Below are positions 19,935-26,413 of a stretch of DNA of 26,413 bases, piece by piece. The translations under genes and the position numbers were made by a program. Positions within the stretch are counted from its first letter, which is position 1, and each line of letters opens with the position of its first letter. The notes under the pieces were generated by a model. That model was given only the letters and a program-made list of their open reading frames with translations, had not been told where the DNA came from and searched no databases. The DNA is from Minisyncoccota bacterium (GTDB lineage Bacteria; Patescibacteriota; Minisyncoccia; Phycocordibacterales; JAQTLZ01). The DNA lies in the NCBI GenBank assembly GCA_028710915.1, contig JAQTTF010000006.1:1-26413 (forward strand), read 5' to 3'.

Positions 19935-19946
19935 TCTGGGTTTTTT
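19925..19946 (+). terminator. Terminator overlapping the DUF378 stop codon
   Basis: CCAGAT (19925-19930), GTA loop, ATCTGG (19934-19939), then T6 (19941-19946). The stop codon TAA is within the hairpin. Confidence 0.7.
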
Positions 19947-19954
19947 GTTCGAAC

Positions 19955-19994
19955 AAAGAAAATCCCGCTTTTGATGGGATTTTCTTTTGTTTGT
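19955..19994 (+). terminator. Second, stronger terminator of the DUF378 gene
   Basis: A 12-bp perfect stem (AAAGAAAATCCC, 19955-19966, with 19976-19987), 9-nt loop, and a T-rich tail. Tandem terminators isolate the following unit. Confidence 0.85.
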
Positions 19995-20016
19995 TAGAAG
20001 TTATTTATGATATACT
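19987..20016 (+). promoter_or_regulatory. Promoter of the 25-codon ORF
   Basis: TTGTTT (19987-19992), an 18-bp spacer and TATACT (20011-20016), with predicted start near 20023, 4 nt before ATG 20027. The -35 overlaps the tail of the preceding terminator. Confidence 0.5.
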
Positions 20017-20026
20017 AAATAGGTCT

Positions 20027-20104
20027 ATGGCAGAGATTATCGCTGACTTTCACATAAAACCAAGTGAAATTCTCCTTCTTTTAGCTGAGTATCGCTTCTT
20101 ATAA
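20027..20104 (+). CDS. 25-residue small ORF between a promoter and a hairpin
   Basis: Encodes MAEIIADFHI followed by KPSEILLLLAEYRFL and a stop. The first ten residues resemble the start of PHP-type metal-dependent hydrolase proteins (IADFHIHS...), but the following histidine motif is absent, so it may be a remnant. A real micropeptide or leader peptide is also possible, since a sigma70 promoter ends 10 nt before it and a terminator-like hairpin follows. I cannot assign a function. Confidence 0.35.
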   Translation: MAEIIADFHIKPSEILLLLAEYRFL

Positions 20105-20106
20105 GC

Positions 20107-20140
20107 CTGCCATTTTTGAAAGATGGCGGCAGTACTTTTT
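20107..20140 (+). terminator. Terminator-like hairpin after the 25-codon ORF
   Basis: CTGCCAT (20107-20113) pairs with ATG...GCAG (20123-20132) with a bulge on the right side, followed by TACTTTTTGG. It is the only candidate terminator between the small ORF and the membrane protein gene. Confidence 0.5.
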
Positions 20141-20203
20141 GGACACTAGCCAGACTTCTGTATGGTATGGGAGTCGTCCTATTTTTTATTGATCGATAAT
20201 TCT

Positions 20204-21220
20204 ATGCTTTCAACTGAAGTCACAGCACTTGTAGTTTTCTTTGAGCAACTCGGTCTTGCCCTCGCTGGCGCAGCATGCCTTTGGGGCATTTTCTTTTCTG
20301 TGAATGCCGACAATGCAAAAGAGGAAGGAAAGAAGAAAATTTTTGATGATATTACTAAAAAGCTTTTCATTCCTTTTACGTTTGGCTTTATAATTTCGAC
20401 GCTTGTTTGGATTGTCCGAGCTTTCAGCCGGACTGATTTTGCATCTCGTTATACATTCAAAGTTTTTTCCAACCTCTCGCTTACGAGCCAATATGTTGAA
20501 AAAAGCGTGCCTGTGATCTGGATTGTGTTCATTCTTTTGTCTCTCGGCTTCATCTTTTTTTCATCTTTTTGGAAAAAGAAATTCCCTCATCTCATACGGA
20601 CGTTTTATCTCGTCAATTTTATTATTATTTTTATTTTAATCAGTTTTCCGACAGGCCTTCTCAATTTCGATAATGACCATCTCTTTTTTATCAAGCACGG
20701 TTTTCCTCTCATTTTCACAATAGGCACAGTGATGATCGTCGACTTCCTTTTCTTTTTTACAAGGAGTTCTCTTCGAGCAAAACGCGTTATCTTCCCATTT
20801 TTCACGATACTGAATAAGTTTGTCTGGATCGGACTTGGCATTCATTTCTTTACTGATTGGATAAATGGCGGACAGATTCTTCTTTCTCCGCTTTTCTATT
20901 TTGTCCAGATTGTGACGGCTATCATCATCATAAATGGCATGCTCTTTACCGGACCTCTTACCGAAGTGCTTATCTCGGGAGTTTCTGAACGGAGAGTGAA
21001 GCCATTGGAAAAAAAATGGGGAATTATCTCCGGGATTTCCGGCGTGGTATCTTTCTCTTCCTGGACGACGCTCACCATCGCCACTCTCATTCCGAATCTT
21101 CCCTTGAGTCTCTCAACTCTTCTTTTCGTCTACGTTATTAAAATCGTCGTCATTTATGTCGCTTTTCTTTTTATCGAGTGGATGACGGACATTCCTCTTT
21201 CTTTTGTAAACACAAACTAA
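20204..21220 (+). CDS. Polytopic membrane protein of unknown function
   Basis: A 338-residue protein (from ATG 20204) with about eight or nine hydrophobic helices separated by short basic loops, for instance VALVIFLL-like segments at 9-30, 62-80, 105-125, 135-155, 165-185, 195-215, 230-255 and two near the C-terminus. No transporter signature, catalytic motif or soluble domain was recognised. A loop before the last pair of helices (SGVSERRVKPLEKKWG) is strongly basic and probably cytoplasmic. The frame also opens at ATG 20162, but a possible promoter (TTGGAC, 16 bp, TATGGT at 20161-20166) overlaps that start, and MLSTEVTALVVFF is the better N-terminus. It stands 58 bp before frr. Confidence 0.6.
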   Translation: MLSTEVTALVVFFEQLGLALAGAACLWGIFFSVNADNAKEEGKKKIFDDITKKLFIPFTFGFIISTLVWIVRAFSRTDFASRYTFKVFSNLSLTSQYVEKSVPVIWIVFILLSLGFIFFSSFWKKKFPHLIRTFYLVNFIIIFILISFPTGLLNFDNDHLFFIKHGFPLIFTIGTVMIVDFLFFFTRSSLRAKRVIFPFFTILNKFVWIGLGIHFFTDWINGGQILLSPLFYFVQIVTAIIIINGMLFTGPLTEVLISGVSERRVKPLEKKWGIISGISGVVSFSSWTTLTIATLIPNLPLSLSTLLFVYVIKIVVIYVAFLFIEWMTDIPLSFVNTN

Positions 21221-21266
21221 AGGGACGTCCGGCACAATTTCCGTTTGATGTTTTTGCGAGAAGATG

Positions 21267-21272
21267 TAAAAT
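21267..21272 (+). promoter_or_regulatory. -10 element of frr (leaderless)
   Basis: TAAAAT, preceded directly by TG, ends 6 nt before ATG 21279. The predicted start falls on the ATG. Confidence 0.5.
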
Positions 21273-21278
21273 AGAGTT

Positions 21279-21830
21279 ATGCCTTATAATTTTTCTCAAT
21301 TTAAAGAAAAGACTAATGCCGTGAGTGCGTGGCTTCAAAAAGAGTGCGCGCAAATTCGGACTGGAAGGGCCACTCCAAATTTGTTAGATGGAATATACGT
21401 TGAGAATTATGGTTCAAAAGTCCCGCTTTCTCAAGTCGGTTCTATCGGAACAGAAGATCCCAAAACGCTTCGAGTGACTCCATGGGATATGGCAATGGCA
21501 AAACATATTGAGAAGGCGATAACCCTAGCCAATCTTGGTCTTTCTATTGTTGTCGATGATAAAGGCGTGCGGGTTATTTTTCCAGAACTTTCAGCGGAGC
21601 GGAGAGCTTCTCTCGTAAAGCTTGCAAAAGAAAAGCTTGAAGAAGCGAAGAAAACTATGCGAATGGAACGGGATAAGGAATGGAATCTTATCCAGAAGAA
21701 AGAAAAAGAAGGCGGAATGGGTGAAGACGAAAAGTTCCGTCTCAAGAAAGAAATGGAAAAAATGGTTGATGATGTTCATAAGAAGCTTGATGAGATAATC
21801 TCGAAGAAAGAAAAAGAGATTTTGTCCTAA
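21279..21830 (+). CDS. frr: Ribosome recycling factor
   Basis: With EF-G, splits post-termination ribosomes. The 183 residues are near the usual 185. Family features are RTGRATPNLLDGIYVENYGS with the functional Arg, the PLSQVGSI turn, DPKTLRVTPWD, and LSAERRASLVKLAKEKLEEA in the long three-helix bundle. It is the first gene of a plus-strand run with rseP and proS, and its stop codon overlaps a -10-like hexamer for rseP. Confidence 0.97.
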   Translation: MPYNFSQFKEKTNAVSAWLQKECAQIRTGRATPNLLDGIYVENYGSKVPLSQVGSIGTEDPKTLRVTPWDMAMAKHIEKAITLANLGLSIVVDDKGVRVIFPELSAERRASLVKLAKEKLEEAKKTMRMERDKEWNLIQKKEKEGGMGEDEKFRLKKEMEKMVDDVHKKLDEIISKKEKEILS

Positions 21831-21833
21831 TAT
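21828..21833 (+). promoter_or_regulatory. Possible -10 of rseP
   Basis: TAATAT, sharing its first three bases with the frr stop codon, ends 8 nt before the TTG start at 21842. No convincing -35 was found, and read-through from frr is equally possible. Confidence 0.35.
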
Positions 21834-21841
21834 TTATTCTC

Positions 21842-22933
21842 TTGTCTGTAATCATATTTTTAATAATTCTCATCGTGCTTGTTCTCGTGCATGAGCTCGG
21901 CCATTTTCTCGTTGCTAAATGGTCGGGGATTGAGGTAAAAGAGTTTGGCCTCGGATTTCCGCCTCGGATTTGGGGGAAATTATGGCGGGGAACTTTATAT
22001 TCGATAAATTGGATTCCTTTCGGTGGATTTGTAAAGATTTTCGGTGAAGATCCCGAAGAATTGCCCACAACAGAAGAAGAGAAGAAGAAAAACTTTTCCT
22101 TCAAACCTCGCCCTATTCAAGCGCTTGTTCTCATTGCGGGCGTAACTTTTAATTTTCTCTTTGCATGGCTTTTGATTTCCATTGGTTTTATGACAGGGCT
22201 TCCGTCGTCTGTAGGCGTTCCTACAAGCGGGCAAGTAATAAACCCTCAAGTTGTCATCACCGAAGTTGTGCAGAATTCTCCGGCAGAAAAAGCTGGTCTT
22301 CATGTCGGGGATAAAATCGTATCGCTTCAAGCGGGTGCGCAGAAAATTGAAAATCTGACTGTTTCAGGCGTACAGAATTTTATCGGGAGCCATGGGCAAG
22401 ATACTGTAAAAGTTGAATACCAGCGTGGAGCAGAAGATGTCTTCACTTCAGTTACGCCGGTCGCTGGTATTGTTGATGGGAAAAGCGCTATCGGCATTGC
22501 AATGGATATGATTGGGATATTGAAACTTTCTTTTTTCCAAGCCTTTTATGAAGGAGGAAAATTAGCTGTCTATTTGGTCCAGAATGTCGCAGTGGGGCTC
22601 GGGACTTTTATCTGGGACGCTGTTACGCTTAAGGCTCATTTCTCGCAGGTAACAGGACCTGTGGGAATCGTTTCGCTTGTGGGGAGTGCCGAACAGCTCG
22701 GATTTGTATACCTGCTTTCTCTCTCGGCTTTCATTTCAATTAATCTTGCTGTGATAAATCTCCTGCCATTTCCGGCACTCGACGGTGGACGGCTTCTCTT
22801 TGTACTCATAGAAGCAATCAAACGTTCTCCAATAAGGCCGAAAGTTGCAAACATGATAAACAGCATTGGTTTTGCAATTCTTATTATTCTTATGGTTGTG
22901 GTGACTCTCCATGATATTGTGAAGTTGTTCTAG
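21842..22933 (+). CDS. rseP: RseP-type site-2 protease
   Basis: A membrane zinc protease that cuts within the bilayer, typically releasing anti-sigma factors or clearing signal peptides. The 363 residues have the zinc motif HELGH (His17, Glu18, His21) in the first helix, one PDZ domain (about 120-200, VVQNSPAEKAGLHVGDKIVS) and the third zinc ligand Asp in NLLPFPALDGGRLLF near the C-terminus. One PDZ instead of the two in E. coli RseP is usual outside Proteobacteria. The only start consistent with the family N-terminus is TTG 21842, and no Shine-Dalgarno is seen. A membrane anti-sigma factor (3818-4618) is a plausible substrate. Confidence 0.95.
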   Translation: MSVIIFLIILIVLVLVHELGHFLVAKWSGIEVKEFGLGFPPRIWGKLWRGTLYSINWIPFGGFVKIFGEDPEELPTTEEEKKKNFSFKPRPIQALVLIAGVTFNFLFAWLLISIGFMTGLPSSVGVPTSGQVINPQVVITEVVQNSPAEKAGLHVGDKIVSLQAGAQKIENLTVSGVQNFIGSHGQDTVKVEYQRGAEDVFTSVTPVAGIVDGKSAIGIAMDMIGILKLSFFQAFYEGGKLAVYLVQNVAVGLGTFIWDAVTLKAHFSQVTGPVGIVSLVGSAEQLGFVYLLSLSAFISINLAVINLLPFPALDGGRLLFVLIEAIKRSPIRPKVANMINSIGFAILIILMVVVTLHDIVKLF

Positions 22934-22947
22934 TGTAGCCTTTTCTG

Positions 22948-22953
22948 TAGAAT
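22948..22953 (+). promoter_or_regulatory. -10 element of proS
   Basis: TAGAAT ends 7 nt before ATG 22961, giving a leader of about one nucleotide. TG precedes it directly. Confidence 0.5.
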
Positions 22954-22960
22954 GTAGACC

Positions 22961-24211
22961 ATGCTTCAATCACAACTTTTTACAAAAACCCGCAAAGACG
23001 CTCCAAAAGATGAAGTGGCAAAGAATGCCGAACTCCTCATTCGCGCAGGCTTTATTCACAAAGAAATGGCGGGTGTGTATTCATATTTACCTTTAGGACT
23101 TCGGGTACTCAATAAAATCGCAGAAATCATTCGTCGAGAAATGAATGCAATTGGTGGGCAGGAAGTTTTTATGACAACTCTTCAGAGCAAGGAGCTTTGG
23201 GAGAAAACAGGGAGATGGAGCGATGAAAAAGTGGATAATTGGTTCAAAACGAAACTCAAAAATGGCACGGAACTTGGGCTCGGATTTACGCACGAAGAAA
23301 TGCTGACCGCTATTATGGCGGAAGAGGTAAAGTCGTACAAAGATCTGCCGAGGTATGTCTATCAGATCCAAACAAAGTTCCGGAACGAAGCACGGGCAAA
23401 AAGCGGAATTATGCGTGGCCGGGAATTTATGATGAAAGATCTCTATTCGTTTTCTCGAGACGAGAAAGAGCACGAAGCTTTTTATAAAAAATCTCAAGGT
23501 GCATATATGAAAGTGTTTGAGTCAGTGGGACTCGGTGAAAAAACCTATTTGACCTTTGCGTCTGGCGGAGTTTTCAGCAAGTATTCCCACGAATTTCAGA
23601 CGCTTACCTCTGCTGGTGAAGACTTGGTCTATATCTGCGACAAATGCCGCATCGCGGTGAATAAAGAAATTATCGAAGATCAAAAGAATGCCTGCCCGCA
23701 GTGTGGGAATAAAAAGCTCCGTGAAGAAAAAGCGGTAGAAGTAGGAAACATCTTTCCCCTCGGTACTCGTTTTTCTGACGCGCTTGGGCTCAAATATCTT
23801 GATGAGAAAGGTGAATCAAAAAGTGTTGTGATGGGAAGCTATGGCATTGGACTCGGACGGCTCATGGGAACGATTGTAGAAGTTTTTGCAGATGATGTGG
23901 GAATTGTTTGGCCGAAAGAAGTTTCTCCGTTTGCTGTGCACCTCGTTTCTCTCGCGGGAGAAGATGCAAAAGTAAAAAAGTCAGCAGATGCTCTCTATAA
24001 AAAACTGACTTCACAGGGTATTGAAGTTCTCTATGATGACCGAGATGCGCGAGCGGGAGAGAAATTTGCTGATTCAGACCTTATTGGGATTCCGGTGCGA
24101 GTGGTGGTAAGTGCAAAAACGTTGGAAAAAGATAGCTATGAAATAAAAGATCGAAAGACCGGACAGACTGAAATTGTAAAAGAAGAAGTTCTCCTAAAAA
24201 TCTTTCGCTAA
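22961..24211 (+). CDS. proS: Prolyl-tRNA synthetase without the editing domain
   Basis: Charges tRNA-Pro. The 416 residues are much shorter than the roughly 570 of standard bacterial ProRS. Class II motif 1 lies around GVYSYLPLGLRVLNKIAEII, motif 2 around FRNEARAKSGIMRGREFMMK and motif 3 at MGSYGIGLGRLMGTIVE; the anticodon-binding domain occupies about 320-416. Between motifs 2 and 3 only about 80 residues remain, with two CxxC pairs (CDKC and CPQC, a zinc-ribbon look) where the long INS editing domain normally sits. It should therefore aminoacylate but not clear mischarged Ala-tRNA-Pro. Similar INS-less forms occur in other lineages. The gene closes the frr-rseP-proS run. Confidence 0.95.
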   Translation: MLQSQLFTKTRKDAPKDEVAKNAELLIRAGFIHKEMAGVYSYLPLGLRVLNKIAEIIRREMNAIGGQEVFMTTLQSKELWEKTGRWSDEKVDNWFKTKLKNGTELGLGFTHEEMLTAIMAEEVKSYKDLPRYVYQIQTKFRNEARAKSGIMRGREFMMKDLYSFSRDEKEHEAFYKKSQGAYMKVFESVGLGEKTYLTFASGGVFSKYSHEFQTLTSAGEDLVYICDKCRIAVNKEIIEDQKNACPQCGNKKLREEKAVEVGNIFPLGTRFSDALGLKYLDEKGESKSVVMGSYGIGLGRLMGTIVEVFADDVGIVWPKEVSPFAVHLVSLAGEDAKVKKSADALYKKLTSQGIEVLYDDRDARAGEKFADSDLIGIPVRVVVSAKTLEKDSYEIKDRKTGQTEIVKEEVLLKIFR

Positions 24212-24256
24212 AAAGGCAAATTCTTGGGCTTAGAACTATGGACTTTTCCCATAGGG

Positions 24257-24291
24257 ACGAGTAGTATTGAGCTTGAATCTCGTACTTTTTT
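24257..24291 (+). terminator. Terminator after proS
   Basis: ACGAG (24257-24261) pairs with CTCGT (24279-24283) around an inner ATT/AAT pair, and T6 follows at 24286-24291. A further hairpin (CTATGG/CCATAG, 24236-24254) lies just before it. Confidence 0.6.
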
Positions 24292-24325
24292 CGGGAGCCT
24301 TTTTAGGATTTATATATGAAATCCC

Positions 24326-24457
24326 GTAGTAGAAAATGGCATCGCTGTTTGCTACAAAGAAAGAAAAGAGTAATAACAGAATTTGATTTAAAAAACATTA
24401 TTATAATTTACGACTTGGCAAAATTGCTTCACAGCAAACAATGCCATTTTTCACTAC
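24326..24457 (+). repeat. Large imperfect inverted repeat before mreB2
   Basis: Left arm 24326-24353 (GTAGTAGAAAATGGCATCGC then TGTTTGCT) pairs with right arm 24433-24457 (AGCAAACAATGCCA then TTTTTCACTAC), with a few mismatches and a three-base offset, around a 79-nt A/T-rich centre. The right arm ends 3 bases before ATG 24461, so folded mRNA would bring a long stem next to the start codon. No terminator tail and no flanking target-site repeat were seen. Confidence 0.75.
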
Positions 24458-24460
24458 AGG

Positions 24461-25522
24461 ATGAAAGATTTCATCAAAAAAATCAAACACTATTTTTCAA
24501 ACGATGTCGGGATTGATCTTGGCACCGCGAATACGCTTGTGTATGTTCGTGGAAAGGGAATTGTTATCAATGAACCATCGGTGGTGGCGGTAAATCAAAA
24601 GACCGGCCGAGTAGTCGCTGTCGGCACGCAAGCAAAACAAATGCTTGGCCGTACCCCGACGCACATCATTGCAGTAAAACCGATTGTCGACGGCGTTATT
24701 TCTGATTTCGAAGTGACTGAAGAAATGATCAGTTATCTTGTCAGGCTTGCTGAAAAAGATAATAAAAAAATGCTTGGTCCTCGGGTAGTGGTTGGAATTC
24801 CCTATGGAATTACAAATGTTGAAACGCGAGCTGTGCGGGATGCAACAAGAAATGCCGGCGCGCGCGAAGTGCATATTATTGAACAGCCGATGGCTGGTGC
24901 GATAGGAATTCGTCTGCCGATTCATGATCCTGTCGGAAGCATGGTGATAGATATTGGAGGCGGAACTTCAGACATAGCTGTCATATCTTTAGGCGGAATT
25001 GTCCGTGGGAAAAATCTTAAAATTGCCGGAGATAAATTTAACAGCGATATCATTTCTTATATCAGAAGCCAATTCAAAATTCTTATTGGAGAAAAAACTG
25101 CTGAAAATATTAAAATTACCATTGGTTCTGTCTTGCCAAACGGCACGCCGATGGAAGCTCCTGTTCGCGGGCGAGACCTTATTACAGGGCTTCCAAGAGA
25201 GGTAATCATCACTGATGAAGATCTTCGTGCAGCCCTTTCTCCGTCTATTGATAGTCTTGTAGAATCTGTGAAAGAAGTGCTGGAGACTACTCCTCCAGAG
25301 ATTCTTTCTGACGTAATGCACAGGGGCGTTTATCTTGTGGGCGGAGGCGCGCTTCTCAAGGGTCTTTCGGTTCTTCTTTCAGAACAGCTTAAAATTCCTA
25401 TTCACGTAGATGACGATCCTTTGACTGCAGTTGCTCGCGGTACGGGTGTTATTCTCGAGGATTTGGAAAAATACCGAGAACTGCTTATTCAAAATGAAGA
25501 TGAGTTGCCTCCAAAGAGATAA
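24461..25522 (+). CDS. mreB: Rod-shape determining actin homologue MreB (second copy)
   Basis: A second MreB of 353 residues, directly upstream of mreC, so probably the canonical morphogenesis copy. An extra N-terminal segment (MKDFIKKIKHYFSND) precedes GIDLGTANTLVYVRGKG (phosphate-1); such an amphipathic basic helix can bind the membrane. VIDIGGGTSDIAVISLGG is phosphate-2 and VGGGALLKGL the adenosine motif. The tail IQNEDELPPKR is acidic then basic. It is clearly paralogous to the copy at 16415-17425 (similar over the whole length). It is set between two unrelated long inverted repeats. Confidence 0.95.
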   Translation: MKDFIKKIKHYFSNDVGIDLGTANTLVYVRGKGIVINEPSVVAVNQKTGRVVAVGTQAKQMLGRTPTHIIAVKPIVDGVISDFEVTEEMISYLVRLAEKDNKKMLGPRVVVGIPYGITNVETRAVRDATRNAGAREVHIIEQPMAGAIGIRLPIHDPVGSMVIDIGGGTSDIAVISLGGIVRGKNLKIAGDKFNSDIISYIRSQFKILIGEKTAENIKITIGSVLPNGTPMEAPVRGRDLITGLPREVIITDEDLRAALSPSIDSLVESVKEVLETTPPEILSDVMHRGVYLVGGGALLKGLSVLLSEQLKIPIHVDDDPLTAVARGTGVILEDLEKYRELLIQNEDELPPKR

Positions 25523-25531
25523 TCTTGTGAA

Positions 25532-25638
25532 TTAGCAAACTTACTCTTTTGAAAAAACTCGCGCAGGCTGGCGAGCCGAGCGGAGCAAAAATTCAGCAGA
25601 ATTTTATGTCGTGTTTTTCAAAAGAGTAAGTTTGCTAA
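25532..25638 (+). repeat. Perfect 25-bp inverted repeat with branched interior, between mreB2 and mreC
   Basis: Arms of 25 identical (inverted) bases, 25532-25556 and 25614-25638, starting TTAGCAAACTTACTC. The 57-bp centre contains GGCT/AGCC (25566-25577) and AAAATTC/GAATTTT (25588-25605), so the transcript can fold into a long stem topped by two small hairpins. It starts 10 bp after the mreB2 stop and ends 6 bp before the mreC ATG. It could limit read-through into mreC, stabilise mreB mRNA, or be a palindromic repeat element. Confidence 0.85.
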
Positions 25639-25644
25639 TCTAAA

Positions 25645-26413
25645 ATGGTTAAAGACTTCATATTTCAAAGTCAGACTCAGAATAAAGGAAGGAAAAATCG
25701 TCCTTGGTTTATTCTCCTTTTCTTTCTTATTGTCGTTACTTTTCTCTTAAAATTTTCTCCTCCGTCAATACTGACTCGCAGTTTTGTCTTTGTATCGAGG
25801 CCGATTCTTCTTCTCAAAAACCAAACTCTCCAGTCTGCTAGTGATTTCCTCTCGATTTTTTATTTTAAAAGTTATTTAGTAGATCAAAATAAAGCTCTCT
25901 CTGACAAACTCTCCAGTCTCGAGGGAGTTCAAGCAAAGCTCAAGCTTGAAGAAGATGAGAATGCAAGTCTCAAGCAGTCTCTTTCAGTACTTCCTGAACG
26001 GGCAGCTGATACGTTTCTTGCTGTTATTTTAAAGCCTCCGAGTTTTCCCTATGACACGCTTTTGGCGGATGGAGGAATGAATCAGAATCTTGAAGTTGGG
26101 AATCTGGTGTATGCAGGAGAGCATGTTTTAGTCGGCCAAGTAGAAGAAGTGTATGGAAAGACTTCTAAAATTAAATTTCTTTCTTCTCCCGGAGAAGTGA
26201 CAGAGGCTTTTATAGGGCCGCATGCTCTTCCTGCCGAACTTCAAGGTGTTGGCGGAGGTAATTTTGAAGCAAAAATTCCGAGAGGGGCGGATGTTGTTCT
26301 TGGTGATTCAGTTTACATTCAAAATATAAATCGAGACCTTATCGGTACTGTTGGTACGCTTGATCCTGTTTCGAGCGATTCTTATGTTGGAGGAATTGTC
26401 GTTTCACCAGTAA
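25645..26413 (+). CDS. mreC: Rod-shape determining protein MreC, C-terminus outside the window
   Basis: An anchored scaffold for the wall elongation complex, partner of MreB inside and PBP2/RodA outside. The 256 codons present include a cytoplasmic N-terminus, one transmembrane helix (about residues 20-38, WFILLFFLIVVTFLLKF), a coiled coil with Leu/Lys/Glu heptads (about 80-115), and the start of the beta-barrel domain: ADGGMNQNLEVGNLVYAGEH, VGQVEEVYGKTSKIKFLSSP, and the later DVVLGDSVYIQNINRDLIGT. The frame runs to the edge without a stop. ATG 25645 fits the family N-terminus; the long inverted repeat immediately upstream lies within the mreB2-mreC mRNA. Confidence 0.9.
   Translation, partial: MVKDFIFQSQTQNKGRKNRPWFILLFFLIVVTFLLKFSPPSILTRSFVFVSRPILLLKNQTLQSASDFLSIFYFKSYLVDQNKALSDKLSSLEGVQAKLKLEEDENASLKQSLSVLPERAADTFLAVILKPPSFPYDTLLADGGMNQNLEVGNLVYAGEHVLVGQVEEVYGKTSKIKFLSSPGEVTEAFIGPHALPAELQGVGGGNFEAKIPRGADVVLGDSVYIQNINRDLIGTVGTLDPVSSDSYVGGIVVSPV

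Noticed and set aside
24316..24516. A 66-codon ORF with TAGGAT 6 nt before its ATG, upstream of and overlapping mreB2
   Set aside because: It runs across the inverted repeat and into the mreB2 coding region in another frame, and its composition (Lys, Arg, His and Cys rich) is not protein-like.
1..26413. CRISPR arrays, insertion sequences, prophage genes, rRNA and tRNA genes
   Set aside because: No direct-repeat/spacer arrays, transposase or integrase motifs, phage genes or conserved RNA gene cores were seen by eye on either strand; small divergent tRNAs could still be missed without a dedicated scan.

Overview
The window looks like a chromosomal piece of a Candidate Phyla Radiation (Patescibacteria) genome, most likely a Paceibacteria/Parcubacteria-type member. 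This is inferred from gene content and style: short genes, pared-down enzymes (MetK, ProRS, PriA), an ECF sigma factor paired with a DUF5667-type membrane anti-sigma factor, small secreted FN3 and peptidoglycan-binding proteins, and UGA used as a stop (mreB1 and murA end in TGA, which argues against the code-25 lineages). No taxonomic marker allows a firm placement. Almost no gene has a Shine-Dalgarno sequence. Instead, thirteen gene starts lie 6-10 nt after a -10-like hexamer, which points to leaderless mRNAs as the default.

Layout. 1-716: 3' truncated leuA-like gene (minus), the one gene with a textbook Shine-Dalgarno. 843-2458: an orphan OmpR-type response regulator (minus) divergent from an ECF sigma factor (plus) and a 69-codon ORF. 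The intergenic region holds three copies of one tandem half-site box. 2580-5122 (minus): a secreted Pro/Ser-linker FN3 protein, then an ECF sigma/anti-sigma operon; both transcription units start with similar ECF-type promoters. 5301-6908: engB divergent from a membrane-anchored VanY-type carboxypeptidase. 7017-7709: an exported peptidoglycan-binding/FN3 protein (minus). 7943-9144: a DUF167 gene convergent with metK, which has a SAM-I-like riboswitch upstream. 9427-10471: HPF-type ribosome hibernation factor and a membrane-anchored cyclophilin. 10478-14633 (minus): PEGA-like membrane protein, a PriA homologue without helicase motifs, def and fmt. 14744-16279 (minus): MurA fused to an N-terminal XRE-type helix-turn-helix, divergent from mreB1. 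16415-21220 (plus): mreB1, DNA polymerase III delta', phosphomannomutase, a DUF378 protein, a 25-codon ORF and a polytopic membrane protein. 21279-26413 (plus): frr, rseP, proS, a second mreB and mreC, which runs off the end.

The common thread is envelope construction and its control: MurA makes precursor, MreB/MreC direct wall synthesis, VanY and the peptidoglycan-binding protein act on or bind the wall, and the RseP protease plus the ECF/anti-sigma pair could form an envelope-stress route. The strongest candidates for something undescribed are (i) the HTH-MurA fusion with a dyad over its own promoter, a possible trigger enzyme; (ii) the response-regulator/ECF locus with three shared tandem boxes; (iii) a small ECF regulon of cell-surface FN3 proteins; and (iv) the catalytically dead PriA. 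Functional names rest on motifs read by eye; no database or structure search was run.
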